DNA of 64,000 nt from Alphaproteobacteria bacterium (GTDB taxonomy: Bacteria > Pseudomonadota > Alphaproteobacteria > Acetobacterales > Acetobacteraceae). The DNA lies in contig VGDM01000006.1 in assembly GCA_016869715.1 (NCBI GenBank), forward strand, positions 1 through 64,000. The letters are read 5' to 3'. Position numbers and translations under genes: made by a program. Below, piece by piece: positions 17,096 through 25,192 of the stretch. Each line of letters begins with the position of its first letter. Within the stretch, counting starts at the first letter, position 1. The notes beneath the pieces were generated by a model. It was not told the origin of the DNA and made no database searches. It worked only from the letters and a program-made list of their open reading frames with translations.

Positions 17096-17134
17096 GCGTC
17101 GGGGCAATCCGGCGCGCAATAGGAAGCTACTGAC

Positions 17135-18530
17135 ATGGCCATATCGATCAATCGCCGCGGCTTTTCCGCCTTGGCGCTTTCGGCATCCGAGGCGCTCGGC
17201 ATCAGGCCATCCTGGGTAATACCGCAATAACGCTCGATGAGGCCAAGGCCATTGCACGAGAGGCTTGGGCCTATGCCTATGCACCGCTGCAGGGCTACCA
17301 GACCATGTATAGCCAGACGCAGAACAAGGCTTTTGGTGGCTATGTCGGCGGCTTCAATCAATTCCGCCATTATGCGCGGTCTTCGACGCCCGCGGATACA
17401 GATATTGTAACGCCCAATGACGATACGCCCTATTCCCGGGCATGGCTCGATCTGCGTGCGGGACATATGATCTTGTCGCTGCCGGCGGTGCCCGCGCCAC
17501 GCTATTATGTGAACCAATGGTTTGATCTCTACACCCATAATTTTGCCTATACGGGCGTGCGCACTACGGGGCGCGAAGCCGGTAATTACCTATTTGTAGG
17601 TCCGCGCTGGCAGGGCAGTGTTCCCGCTGGGATCACGAAGGTTTTCGTCGCCGAAGCTGAATTCGTCGGAACACTCACACGCACGCAGCTCTTTGGTCCT
17701 GATGATTTTGCGGGGCTGGAGGCGGTGCAGGCGGACTTCAAGCTTACGCCGCTTTCGCAATTCACAGAAAGGGCCGCAGCCGCTGCGGCGCCTGCCTTTG
17801 ATTGGCCAGTATGGGACGCGGCGAAAGGCGAGGGCATTGGGTTCATTTCGTATCTAAACGCGCTGCTGCCCTTCGTGCCACCACCGGCAGCGGAGCAGGA
17901 GATATTTGCCCGCTTTGCGCGTATTGGCATTGGTCCGAACAGGGCATTCAATGCCAGCGCCATTGCACCGGAAATCCGCCCAGCAAATGAAGCGGGCATT
18001 GCCGAAGCGGCCCAGACCTTGCGCGCAGGCGCTATGCAGCAAAAGGTTTCACGCGCGCTATTCGGTACGCGTCAAGAATTGGCCGATGGTTACATCACCA
18101 AGTGAAATTACGGCGCGATGCTCGGCATTTATGACAATACGAAAGAAGAAGCGATCTATGGCAGCCAGCAGACCGACAGTGATGGCAAGGTTCTGGATGG
18201 CAATCGGCGCCGGATATTGCGCTTTAAACAAGGCCAGACCCCGCCAGTGACAGAATGCTGGTCCATCACAATGTATAATTTGCCACAACGCTTGCTGGTG
18301 GATAACCCGCTCAATCGCTATTCGATCGGTGATTGCACAGCGGGTCTTGTGAAGGGCGCTGATGGTGTGCTTGAAATCTATATGCAGCCGAAAGCCCCGG
18401 TGCAAGTAAGGAAGCAAACTGGCTACCCGCCCCGAAAGGCCCGTTCTTTTTTGTCGGGCGCTTCTATGGCCCGAAGGCCGAAGCCCTGGATGGCCGCTGG
18501 AATCTGCCCGTCTTGATCGACGCGAAGTAG
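17135..18530 (+). pseudogene. Second DUF1254/DUF1214 gene, multiply disrupted
   Basis: ATG 17135 (AGGAAG upstream) opens a short N-terminus that stops at TAA 17228. One frame over, the coding continues as NTAITLDEAKAIAREAWAYA through a good DUF1254 domain (NDDTPYSRAWLDLRAGHMIL) to an in-frame TGA at 18103-18105 after YITK. The same frame goes on as NYGAMLGIYDN, then shifts near 18400 into GASKEANWLPAPKGPFF and RFYGPKAEALDGRWNLPV, ending at TAG 18530. Joined, this is a complete family member of about 465 aa. With two shifts and one nonsense codon it looks genuinely decayed. It is a distant relative, not a recent copy, of the preceding gene. Confidence 0.82.
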
Positions 18531-18539
18531 GCGGCGCCA

Positions 18540-19487
18540 TCAGGCGCTCGCCGCATCCAATTCCGCGACTGCTGCCGCATCCAAAGTTAGCGCGGCAGCC
18601 TTCACGAGATCCGCGACCTGCGCTGAGGTCGTAGCACTCGCAATCGGCGCCGCCAGCCCAGGGCGCCCCTTGAACCAGGCAAGCGCCACCTGCGCCGGCG
18701 TGGCGCCCATGCGCGCTGCCACCTTGTCCAAGGCGGCCAGCACCTGCAGCCCCTTGTCATTGAGGTATTTGCCCGCCCCCCGCGCCCCGCGCGGGCTTTT
18801 GCCGAGGTCGGCCTCAGACCGATACTTGCCGGACAGAAAACCCGATGCGAGCGAATAATACGAAATCACGCCAACCCCTTCTGCTGCGCAGAGCGGCAGC
18901 ATATCCGCTTCAATGCCACGTTCCAGCAAATTGTAGTGTGGCTGCATGGTTTGATAGCGCGGCAGGCCATTCCTGGTGCTGATATCCAGCGCTTCCTTGA
19001 AACGCGTGGCAGAGAGATTGGAAGCGCCAATCGCGCGGACCTTGCCCGCCTTGATCATCTTGTCGAAGGCCGCCAGCGTTTCCTCCTGCGGTACCGATTC
19101 ATCGTCGCGGTGGGACTGATAGAGATCAATCACATCTGTCCCAAGGCGCTTCAGCGAAGCTTCAATCGCGCTGGTGAGATAAGTGGGCGAAAGCCCCTTG
19201 CCGATGCCAGGCATTTCCATGCCTGCCTTGGACAGGATCAACACATCATGCCGGCGCCCACGCTCCTTCAGCCATTCGCCCATGATGCTCTCGGACTCAC
19301 CGCCTTTGTTGCCCGGCACCCAATAGGCATAGACATCCGCGGTATCGAGCGCATTGAGACCGTGTTCCACCAGCTCATCCAAGATCCGGAAGGATTGCCC
19401 CTTGTCCAAGGTCCAGCCGAAGACATTGCAGCCAAAAATCACGGGCGGGACGAAAATGCCGGAACGGCCCAATTCGGGTTTTTGCAT
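18540..19487 (-). CDS. Aldo/keto reductase
   Basis: A 315-aa TIM-barrel NAD(P)H-dependent oxidoreductase. The catalytic tetrad is visible: Asp and Tyr in NALDTADVYAYW, Lys in ILSKAGM and His in YQSHRDD. Cofactor-binding segments are GASNLSATRF and SYYSLASGFLSGKYR. The C-terminus (ATPAQVALAWFKGRPG, then APIASATTSAQV) is typical. AGGAGA lies just upstream of ATG 19487. The closest type is the YajO/Tas-like group that reduces aldehydes and ketones. It is divergent from the sulfite dehydrogenase genes. Confidence 0.92.
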   Translation of the reverse strand: MQKPELGRSGIFVPPVIFGCNVFGWTLDKGQSFRILDELVEHGLNALDTADVYAYWVPGNKGGESESIMGEWLKERGRRHDVLILSKAGMEMPGIGKGLSPTYLTSAIEASLKRLGTDVIDLYQSHRDDESVPQEETLAAFDKMIKAGKVRAIGASNLSATRFKEALDISTRNGLPRYQTMQPHYNLLERGIEADMLPLCAAEGVGVISYYSLASGFLSGKYRSEADLGKSPRGARGAGKYLNDKGLQVLAALDKVAARMGATPAQVALAWFKGRPGLAAPIASATTSAQVADLVKAAALTLDAAAVAELDAASA

Positions 19488-19617
19488 GGGATTTCTCCTG
19501 TCGCGGTGTCAGCTTGCAGGCTTTTGGGGGCGGCGAAAAGGGGGGACGCTTTTACTTGCAATCGCCCCATCGGATGGGGCAAAACAGCGTCAAGCAAAGC
19601 ATGAAGGAGGCACCGCC

Positions 19618-20922
19618 ATGGCCCATCAAAAGCAGCCGGAACGTTCAATCCAGGAACTCTATCGTGATGACCCTGAGCGCGCCGATGCGCTGGTCTGGGG
19701 CCGGCGTCGGGCACTGGAAGGTGCCGCACTCGCCGCCATGGGCACAGCCCTGGGCGCGGCCATTCCCTTTGCGCGCCATATGCCAGGCGGGCTGGTGCCA
19801 GCGGCGCTGGCGCAGGGCGCCACTCAGCCGCAATTCCTGCAAATGGAAGGCAAGGCACCGCTGATCATGCAAGGCGAACGCCCGCTGAACGCCGAGACGC
19901 CCGAGCATCTATTGGATGATCCCATCACGCCGGCTGACAAGTTCTTTATCCGCAACAATGGCAATGTACCCGATCCGGTGGGCGATCCGCGCGCCTGGAA
20001 AATCCGCATTGACGGCGAAGTGAATACCCCGCTTGAGCTTACCGTTGCCGAGCTTGAACAGCGTTTTGAAGTGGTGACGCGCCGGCTGCAAATGGAATGC
20101 GGCGGCAATGGGCGCTCCGGCTTTTCGCCTCAGGCCGCTGGCAATCAATGGGGCAATGGCGCTATTTCCAATGCGGAATGGACTGGTGTGCGGCTGCGTG
20201 ATGTGCTGCGCGCTGCTGGCGTGAAGGATGGCGCCAAATTCACCGGCCAGCATGGCGCCGATACGCATCTTTCCGCGCAAGGCCCCGCGATCAGCCGCGG
20301 CATGCGCATTGAAAAGGCGATGGATGAGGATACGCTAATCTGCTTTCGCATGAATGGCGCGGCCATTCCGCAAATTCATGGCGCGCCGGCGCGTCTGATT
20401 GTGCCGGGCTGGCCGGGATCGCTCAGCCAGAAATGGCTCACCCGGCTTGAAGTGCTGAATGCACCGCACACCGGGCGCGGCATGGGCGGTACATCCTATC
20501 GCATTCCGGTGCGGCCCATTGTGCCGGGCAGCCGCAATAATGGTGCTGATTTCGTGGACATGGAAAGCATGCCCGTGCGTTCCGTGCTCAGCAGCCACGC
20601 CCATGGCACGCGGCTTCCTGCCGGTACACGCAGCCTGGATATTCGCGGCCATACCTGGGCCGGGGATTCGAGCGTGCGAGAGGTGCATGTCTCCACTGAT
20701 TTCGGGCAAAGCTGGCAGGCGATGCAGCTTGACGCGCCGCCCAATCGCCATGCCTGGCAGCGCTGGCAGGGCCGCATCGCGCTGCCGAGCGATGGCTATT
20801 TTGAAGTCTGGTATCGCGCCACGGATAGCAATGGCCGCATGCAGCCGCATGTGGCAGCGAATTGGAATCCGCAAGGCTATGGTGCCAATCCGATCAGCCG
20901 TGTCGCCATTCTGATCGGCTGA
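19618..20922 (+). CDS. Sulfite dehydrogenase, molybdopterin subunit (SorA-like)
   Basis: A 434-aa sulfite oxidase-family enzyme. A twin-arginine signal (WGRRRALEGAALAAMGTALG) suggests export of the folded molybdoprotein. The molybdenum ligand is Cys161 in MECGGNGRSGF, followed by the SUOX-type GVRLRDVLRAAGV and PARLIVPGWPGS segments; the C-terminal dimerisation domain includes WAGDSSVREVHVSTDFGQSW. It should oxidise sulfite to sulfate in the periplasm. AAGGAGG precedes ATG 19618 at ideal spacing; the frame extends further upstream but without homology. The cytochrome gene 7 bases downstream is its likely electron acceptor. Related SoxC proteins remain an alternative. Confidence 0.9.
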   Translation: MAHQKQPERSIQELYRDDPERADALVWGRRRALEGAALAAMGTALGAAIPFARHMPGGLVPAALAQGATQPQFLQMEGKAPLIMQGERPLNAETPEHLLDDPITPADKFFIRNNGNVPDPVGDPRAWKIRIDGEVNTPLELTVAELEQRFEVVTRRLQMECGGNGRSGFSPQAAGNQWGNGAISNAEWTGVRLRDVLRAAGVKDGAKFTGQHGADTHLSAQGPAISRGMRIEKAMDEDTLICFRMNGAAIPQIHGAPARLIVPGWPGSLSQKWLTRLEVLNAPHTGRGMGGTSYRIPVRPIVPGSRNNGADFVDMESMPVRSVLSSHAHGTRLPAGTRSLDIRGHTWAGDSSVREVHVSTDFGQSWQAMQLDAPPNRHAWQRWQGRIALPSDGYFEVWYRATDSNGRMQPHVAANWNPQGYGANPISRVAILIG

Positions 20923-20929
20923 AGCGGCC

Positions 20930-21307
20930 ATGCGATTACTGCCCTATGCTTTGGTGGCGGCGCTGTTATTTGCATCAGCGACCATCGCGCGGACGCCTGA
21001 TCTGGCGCGGCGCCAGGCGGAAGCCGCGGCTGCCTTGGCTGATCAACAGGAAGAGGAAACCGTATTGGCGGAAGGCGAAGGCCGTTCAGAAGTATTTGGC
21101 TATTGCACCGCTTGCCACAACACCGCTCTCATCCGCCGCAGCGCCTTTACGCGCGAACGCTGGGATGAGTTGATGGATTGGATGTCGGAGAAGCACGAAA
21201 TGAACCCGCTGGAAGGCGAGTTCCGCGATACGATCGTGGATTATCTGGCGCGCCATTACGGGCCGCGCGCACGCGGCCCTCGTGGTGGTGCTCCGTTTCT
21301 CAACTGA
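20930..21307 (+). CDS. Sulfite dehydrogenase cytochrome c subunit (SorB-like)
   Basis: A 125-aa exported c-type cytochrome with an N-terminal signal peptide (LLPYALVAALLFASATIA) and one haem-binding motif CTACH near residue 69. The axial Met ligand is probably in MSEKHEMNPL. Size and position directly behind the molybdopterin subunit fit SorB, which passes electrons from sulfite oxidation to the respiratory chain. The C-terminus is Arg/Gly-rich. Confidence 0.87.
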   Translation: MRLLPYALVAALLFASATIARTPDLARRQAEAAAALADQQEEETVLAEGEGRSEVFGYCTACHNTALIRRSAFTRERWDELMDWMSEKHEMNPLEGEFRDTIVDYLARHYGPRARGPRGGAPFLN

Positions 21308-21318
21308 GCTGTGGTTGG

Positions 21319-22311
21319 TCACCCACCCACAGTGATATTCGCTTCCTGCGCCACACGGGTCCAGCGCGCGAGTTCAGTGCGCACCATCTCACCGAGCTTT
21401 TCCGGCGGTGAGGGTGGCGCCATTTCCACATTGATGGACGCAAAGCGCCGTACCAGCGCTGCATCATTCTGCATAGCGGTAATGGCTCGATTCCAAAAGC
21501 TGATCACCTCAGGCGGAGTGCCGACGGGACCGAGCAGCCCACTCCAGGCCATGGATTCAAGCGGCGCCAAATCAGGCATGCCGGCTTCAGCGAGTGTCAG
21601 GATTTCAGGCGCCAAGGGTGACCGGCGATTGGCCAGAACAGCAAGTGCCTTTACTGCCTTGCCCTGAACCTGCGGCAAGGCGCTGGTCATGGCATCCACC
21701 ATGAAATGCACGCGGCCCTGCTGCATATCCAATAGCGCCTGGGCGCTACCGCGATAGGGCACCTGTTCCATCTTGATGCCGACCGTACGGAAGATTTGTT
21801 CCGTCACCAGATTGCCGAAAGTCCCCGCACCCGGATTGCAGGCGATGAAGCGATTGGGATTGGCGCGAAACAAAGCGATGGCTTCGGCCAGCGTATTCGC
21901 CGGGAAGTCCGGCGGCACCACAATCAAGAAGGTTGTCCAGCCGACAAGGCCAATCGGCACCAGATCCTTCGTGACATCAAAGGGCAGGTTGCGTGTGACG
22001 GCGGGGTTCACGACCAGCGGCGAATTGGAACTCATCAGCAGCGTATAGCCATCGGGTGCGCTGCGGCTGACTGCCTGAATGCCAATGGCCCCCGTGGCGC
22101 CGGCGCGGTTATCCACCACAATCTGCACGCCGCCACGATTGGCCATTTCATCCACCATCAGGCGGCTGATCAAATCGGACATATTCCCGGGCGGGAAAGG
22201 CACCACAAAGCGCACCGGGCGATTGGGGTAGGCCGTCTGCGCGTGGCCAATCGCCGGCGCGGCAAGCAGCGCGGAGGTTGCAAACAGATCACGTCGCTTG
22301 AAATTCATCAT
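21319..22311 (-). CDS. Bug/TctC family receptor (2 of 6), in catabolic operon
   Basis: A 330-aa receptor with a signal sequence ending near GHAQ and the hallmarks AYPNRPVRFVVPFPPGN, DNRAGATGAIG, PDGYTLLMSS and NPGAGTFGNLV. It is the last gene of a minus-strand operon of CoA enzymes and overlaps the CoA-transferase stop by 4 bases, so it is translationally coupled. It probably captures the substrate that the operon degrades, most likely a carboxylate. ATG 22308 is an alternative start. Confidence 0.92.
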   Translation of the reverse strand: MMNFKRRDLFATSALLAAPAIGHAQTAYPNRPVRFVVPFPPGNMSDLISRLMVDEMANRGGVQIVVDNRAGATGAIGIQAVSRSAPDGYTLLMSSNSPLVVNPAVTRNLPFDVTKDLVPIGLVGWTTFLIVVPPDFPANTLAEAIALFRANPNRFIACNPGAGTFGNLVTEQIFRTVGIKMEQVPYRGSAQALLDMQQGRVHFMVDAMTSALPQVQGKAVKALAVLANRRSPLAPEILTLAEAGMPDLAPLESMAWSGLLGPVGTPPEVISFWNRAITAMQNDAALVRRFASINVEMAPPSPPEKLGEMVRTELARWTRVAQEANITVGG

Positions 22312-23516
22312 CGGATCGTTCCCTTTTCCCTGAGTTCATTGATGGCCCCCGCATTTAGGCCAAGGCGTTCTGACAGAATATCGTTGGTATCAGCGCCGAG
22401 GATAGGCGCGGCTTGGGTGGGCGGGCGCGCACCCGCAATACGCACCGGCCCGGTCAACATGCGAACGGGATCACCACCTTCCCGGCGGGTGAAAACCGCC
22501 ACCGCCTGCTGTTCCTGCGCAAAGGGATTTTCCAAGGCCTGCGCCACATCAAACACCGGCGCGGCGGGCACGCTGCCGCCAAACAGCGCTATCCATTCGG
22601 CGGTGGTTTTTTGTGACAGCGCCTCATCCAAGATTTGCGTCACCAATTCCCGATTAGCGAGGCGCGCCTTGAAACTCGCGAAACGCGGATCATCCGCCCA
22701 CTCGGGGCGACCCAAGGCCTCGGCCAGGATCGGCCAGAATTTTTCCTTGTTGCACATCAGGAAAATCCAGCCATCGCGTGTGCGATAGAGCTGCGACGGT
22801 GTCAGCGATGGATGCGAACCGCGCGGCTCCCGCCCCTGCACATGGCCACCATTCAGATACCAGGTGGCCAAGTAGGAAAGATTATGCAGCGCCGTGTCAA
22901 ACAGGCTGACATCCACATCCATGCCGCGCCCAGTGGCACGTGCACCGACTACGCCGGAGACCAGGGCGAAGGACGTCATCAGGCCAGTCATCATATCCAC
23001 AACCGAAAGACCAAAGCGCGCCGGTGGGCCATCGGGCTCCCCGGTCAGGGAAAGATAGCCCGCCTCCGCCTGCATCAGATAATCATAGCCAGGCCAGGAT
23101 TTGCGCGATCCCTGCCGGCCATAGGCGGAGAGATGCGCGCAAACGATGCGCGGGTTGATGTCCTTCAGTGCATCATAAGTCAGGCCAAGCTTATCCGGCT
23201 GATCACCGCGCAAATTATCCAAAACCGCATCCGCATGACCCACCAATTGGCGCATGATCGCCATGCCTTCTGGGTGTTTCAGATTGAGCGCGAGGCTCCG
23301 CTTATTGCGGTTGAAAGCATGATGGAAATGGCTGTCGCCCGGCCCGAAATGATAGGGCCCGACGGACCGCCCCACGTCGCCGCCCTCGGCCGGGTTTTCG
23401 ATCTTGATGACCTCAGCGCCCATGTCCGCAACCAGCATGGAACCGAAAGGCCCGGCGCCATATTGCTCAACGGCCAGAATGGTCACGCCATCCAGCGGCA
23501 GGGGGCGTTCAGCCAT
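22308..23516 (-). CDS. Class III (CaiB/BaiF) CoA-transferase
   Basis: A 402-aa family III CoA-transferase. The N-terminal LPLDGVTILAVEQYGAGPFG, the GADVIK-type segment (DMGAEVIKIENP), NRNKRSLALNL and the AVLDNLRGD region are typical. The active-site Asp is present in VDVSLFDTALH, matching Asp169 of formyl-CoA transferase. The enzyme moves CoA between carboxylic acids, here probably activating the imported acid, for example from succinyl-CoA. It shares one base (TGATG) with the upstream acyl-CoA dehydrogenase and overlaps the receptor gene, showing a tight operon. Confidence 0.92.
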   Translation of the reverse strand: MAERPLPLDGVTILAVEQYGAGPFGSMLVADMGAEVIKIENPAEGGDVGRSVGPYHFGPGDSHFHHAFNRNKRSLALNLKHPEGMAIMRQLVGHADAVLDNLRGDQPDKLGLTYDALKDINPRIVCAHLSAYGRQGSRKSWPGYDYLMQAEAGYLSLTGEPDGPPARFGLSVVDMMTGLMTSFALVSGVVGARATGRGMDVDVSLFDTALHNLSYLATWYLNGGHVQGREPRGSHPSLTPSQLYRTRDGWIFLMCNKEKFWPILAEALGRPEWADDPRFASFKARLANRELVTQILDEALSQKTTAEWIALFGGSVPAAPVFDVAQALENPFAQEQQAVAVFTRREGGDPVRMLTGPVRIAGARPPTQAAPILGADTNDILSERLGLNAGAINELREKGTIR

Positions 23517-24667
23517 CAGATAGGGTTCTTTTCAATCAGGCGCTTGGCGATCACCAGCCTTTGGATTTCATTGGTACCCTCGCCAATTACCAAAAGCGGC
23601 GCATCGCGATAGAGTCGTTCCACGACAAATTCCTTGGAATAACCATAGCCGCCATGAATGCGCATGGCTTCCAGGCTGTTCTCCACGGCCGCTTCAGTCG
23701 CGAAAAGCTTTGCCATCCCGGCCTCATAATCTGAACGATCGCCGCGATCCAAGGCATGCGCGGCCTTTTCGGTGAGTAGCCGCGCCGCTTCCACGCGCAC
23801 CGCCATATCGGCCAATTTCAGCGCAATGGCCTGATGCTGATGGATGAATTTGCCGAAGGTCTTGCGCTGCTGGGAATAGCGCACGGCCTCATCCAACGCA
23901 CGCTTCGCCACACCGACGCCGCGCGCTGCGACATTGACGCGCCCGAGTTCCAACCCAGCAATAGCGCAAGCAAGGCCCTTGCCTTCAACGCCACCAATCA
24001 GCCGATCGGCTGGGATACGGTGATCGGTGAAGACCAGTTCCGCGCTATCAATCCCGTTATAGCCAAGCTTTTTGAGCTTGCGGGAAACCGTGAAGCCCCG
24101 GCCTTTCTCGGCAATGAACATCGCCATGCCATGATGGCGCGGCTCTGCTGCCGGATCGGTTTTCACCAGCAGCGCAAAGCAACTGCCTTCAACGCCATTA
24201 CTGATCCAGGTTTTCGTACCATTGATGATGTAATCATCCCCATCGCGCCGCGCCACGGTGCGGATGGCCTGCAAATCCGTCCCGCAATCCGGTTCAGTCA
24301 GCGCAAGCCCGCCGCGCAATTCACCAGTTGCGAATTGCGGCAGGAAGCGCGCGCGCTGCGCGGGCGTGCCCATCTTGTCGACAATCCGCGCCATGATCAG
24401 ATGCGAATTGAGGATGCCGGAAACCGACATCCATTCTTCGGAGATTACTTCAATGATCCGTGCATAGGTGGAAGGCCTGAGGCCGAGCCCACCAAATTCC
24501 TGCGGAATGATGGCGCCAAATAGTCCCATTTCCTTCATTCGCGCAACAATCTCATGCGGATAGGCGTCTTCATGCTCGAGCTTGGACGCGACGGGCTGCA
24601 CATGGCGTTCCAGAAACCGTGCAACGGAAGCAAGAACGAGTTTTTCCTGTTCGTCCAAATCGCTCAT
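23516..24667 (-). CDS. Acyl-CoA dehydrogenase
   Basis: A 383-aa ACAD. FAD- and substrate-binding segments are LTEPDCGTDLQAIRT and TWISNGVEGSCFALLVKT; the middle domain has RKLKKLGYNGIDSAELVF. The C-terminal VIGEGTNEIQRLVIAKRLI carries the expected catalytic Glu. It should introduce an alpha,beta double bond into an acyl-CoA and pass electrons to ETF. Within the operon it lies between the CoA-transferase and the MaoC hydratase, the order expected for activation, oxidation and hydration. It overlaps the MaoC gene by 4 bases. Confidence 0.93.
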   Translation of the reverse strand: MSDLDEQEKLVLASVARFLERHVQPVASKLEHEDAYPHEIVARMKEMGLFGAIIPQEFGGLGLRPSTYARIIEVISEEWMSVSGILNSHLIMARIVDKMGTPAQRARFLPQFATGELRGGLALTEPDCGTDLQAIRTVARRDGDDYIINGTKTWISNGVEGSCFALLVKTDPAAEPRHHGMAMFIAEKGRGFTVSRKLKKLGYNGIDSAELVFTDHRIPADRLIGGVEGKGLACAIAGLELGRVNVAARGVGVAKRALDEAVRYSQQRKTFGKFIHQHQAIALKLADMAVRVEAARLLTEKAAHALDRGDRSDYEAGMAKLFATEAAVENSLEAMRIHGGYGYSKEFVVERLYRDAPLLVIGEGTNEIQRLVIAKRLIEKNPI

Positions 24668-25152
24668 TTTGATGCCTTCACGCCGGCGACGCGCTTGGGC
24701 ACCAGGCTCACCCGTTCAAAGGAAAGAAATACCGTGCCATCGGCCTTATAGCCTTCGGTCCTGGTGGTCACGATGCCCTGAAAGGGGCGGGATTTGCTGG
24801 CGCGCACATCGGTGACGATGGTGCGGGCATAAATCGTATCGCCCGGAAAAACCGGCGCGGTCAGGGCAATATCCTTCCAGCCCAGATTGGCGATGGCATT
24901 GAAGGAAATATCCGCCACTGTCATTCCGGTCACAATCGCGAGCGTGAGGGCGGAATTGACCAAGGGCTTGCCGAATTCAGACCGCGCGGCGAAATCCGCA
25001 TCGCAATGCATCGGATGCTGGTTCATGGTCAGCAGGCTGAATTGGATATTGTCGGCTTCCGTAATCGTGCGGCCGGGCCAATGTTCAAATAACTGGCCCG
25101 GTGCAAAATCCTCCAGGAAATTGCCGCGTTCCCTGCCGGCTATCATTTTCAC
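24664..25152 (-). CDS. MaoC-family enoyl-CoA hydratase
   Basis: A 162-aa single hot-dog protein of the MaoC family. The catalytic pair lies in TEADNIQFSLLTMNQHPMHCD (hydratase Asp/His motif), followed by GKPLVNSALTLAIVTGMTV. It should hydrate an enoyl-CoA, in the style of itaconyl-CoA or mesaconyl-CoA hydratases. Starts at GTG 25152 with GGAAGC upstream; ATG 25146 is an alternative. It is coupled to the acyl-CoA dehydrogenase and follows the MmgE/PrpD gene by 40 bases. Confidence 0.9.
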   Translation of the reverse strand: MKMIAGRERGNFLEDFAPGQLFEHWPGRTITEADNIQFSLLTMNQHPMHCDADFAARSEFGKPLVNSALTLAIVTGMTVADISFNAIANLGWKDIALTAPVFPGDTIYARTIVTDVRASKSRPFQGIVTTRTEGYKADGTVFLSFERVSLVPKRVAGVKASK

Positions 25153-25192
25153 GCTCTTGCTTCCTTCCTCAACACCTAAAACCGCGCCAGAT

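Noticed and set aside
22635-23612. Plus-strand frame of 325 codons over the CoA-transferase gene
   Set aside because: Antisense shadow of a class III CoA-transferase with intact active-site Asp; Arg/His-rich composition typical of shadows.
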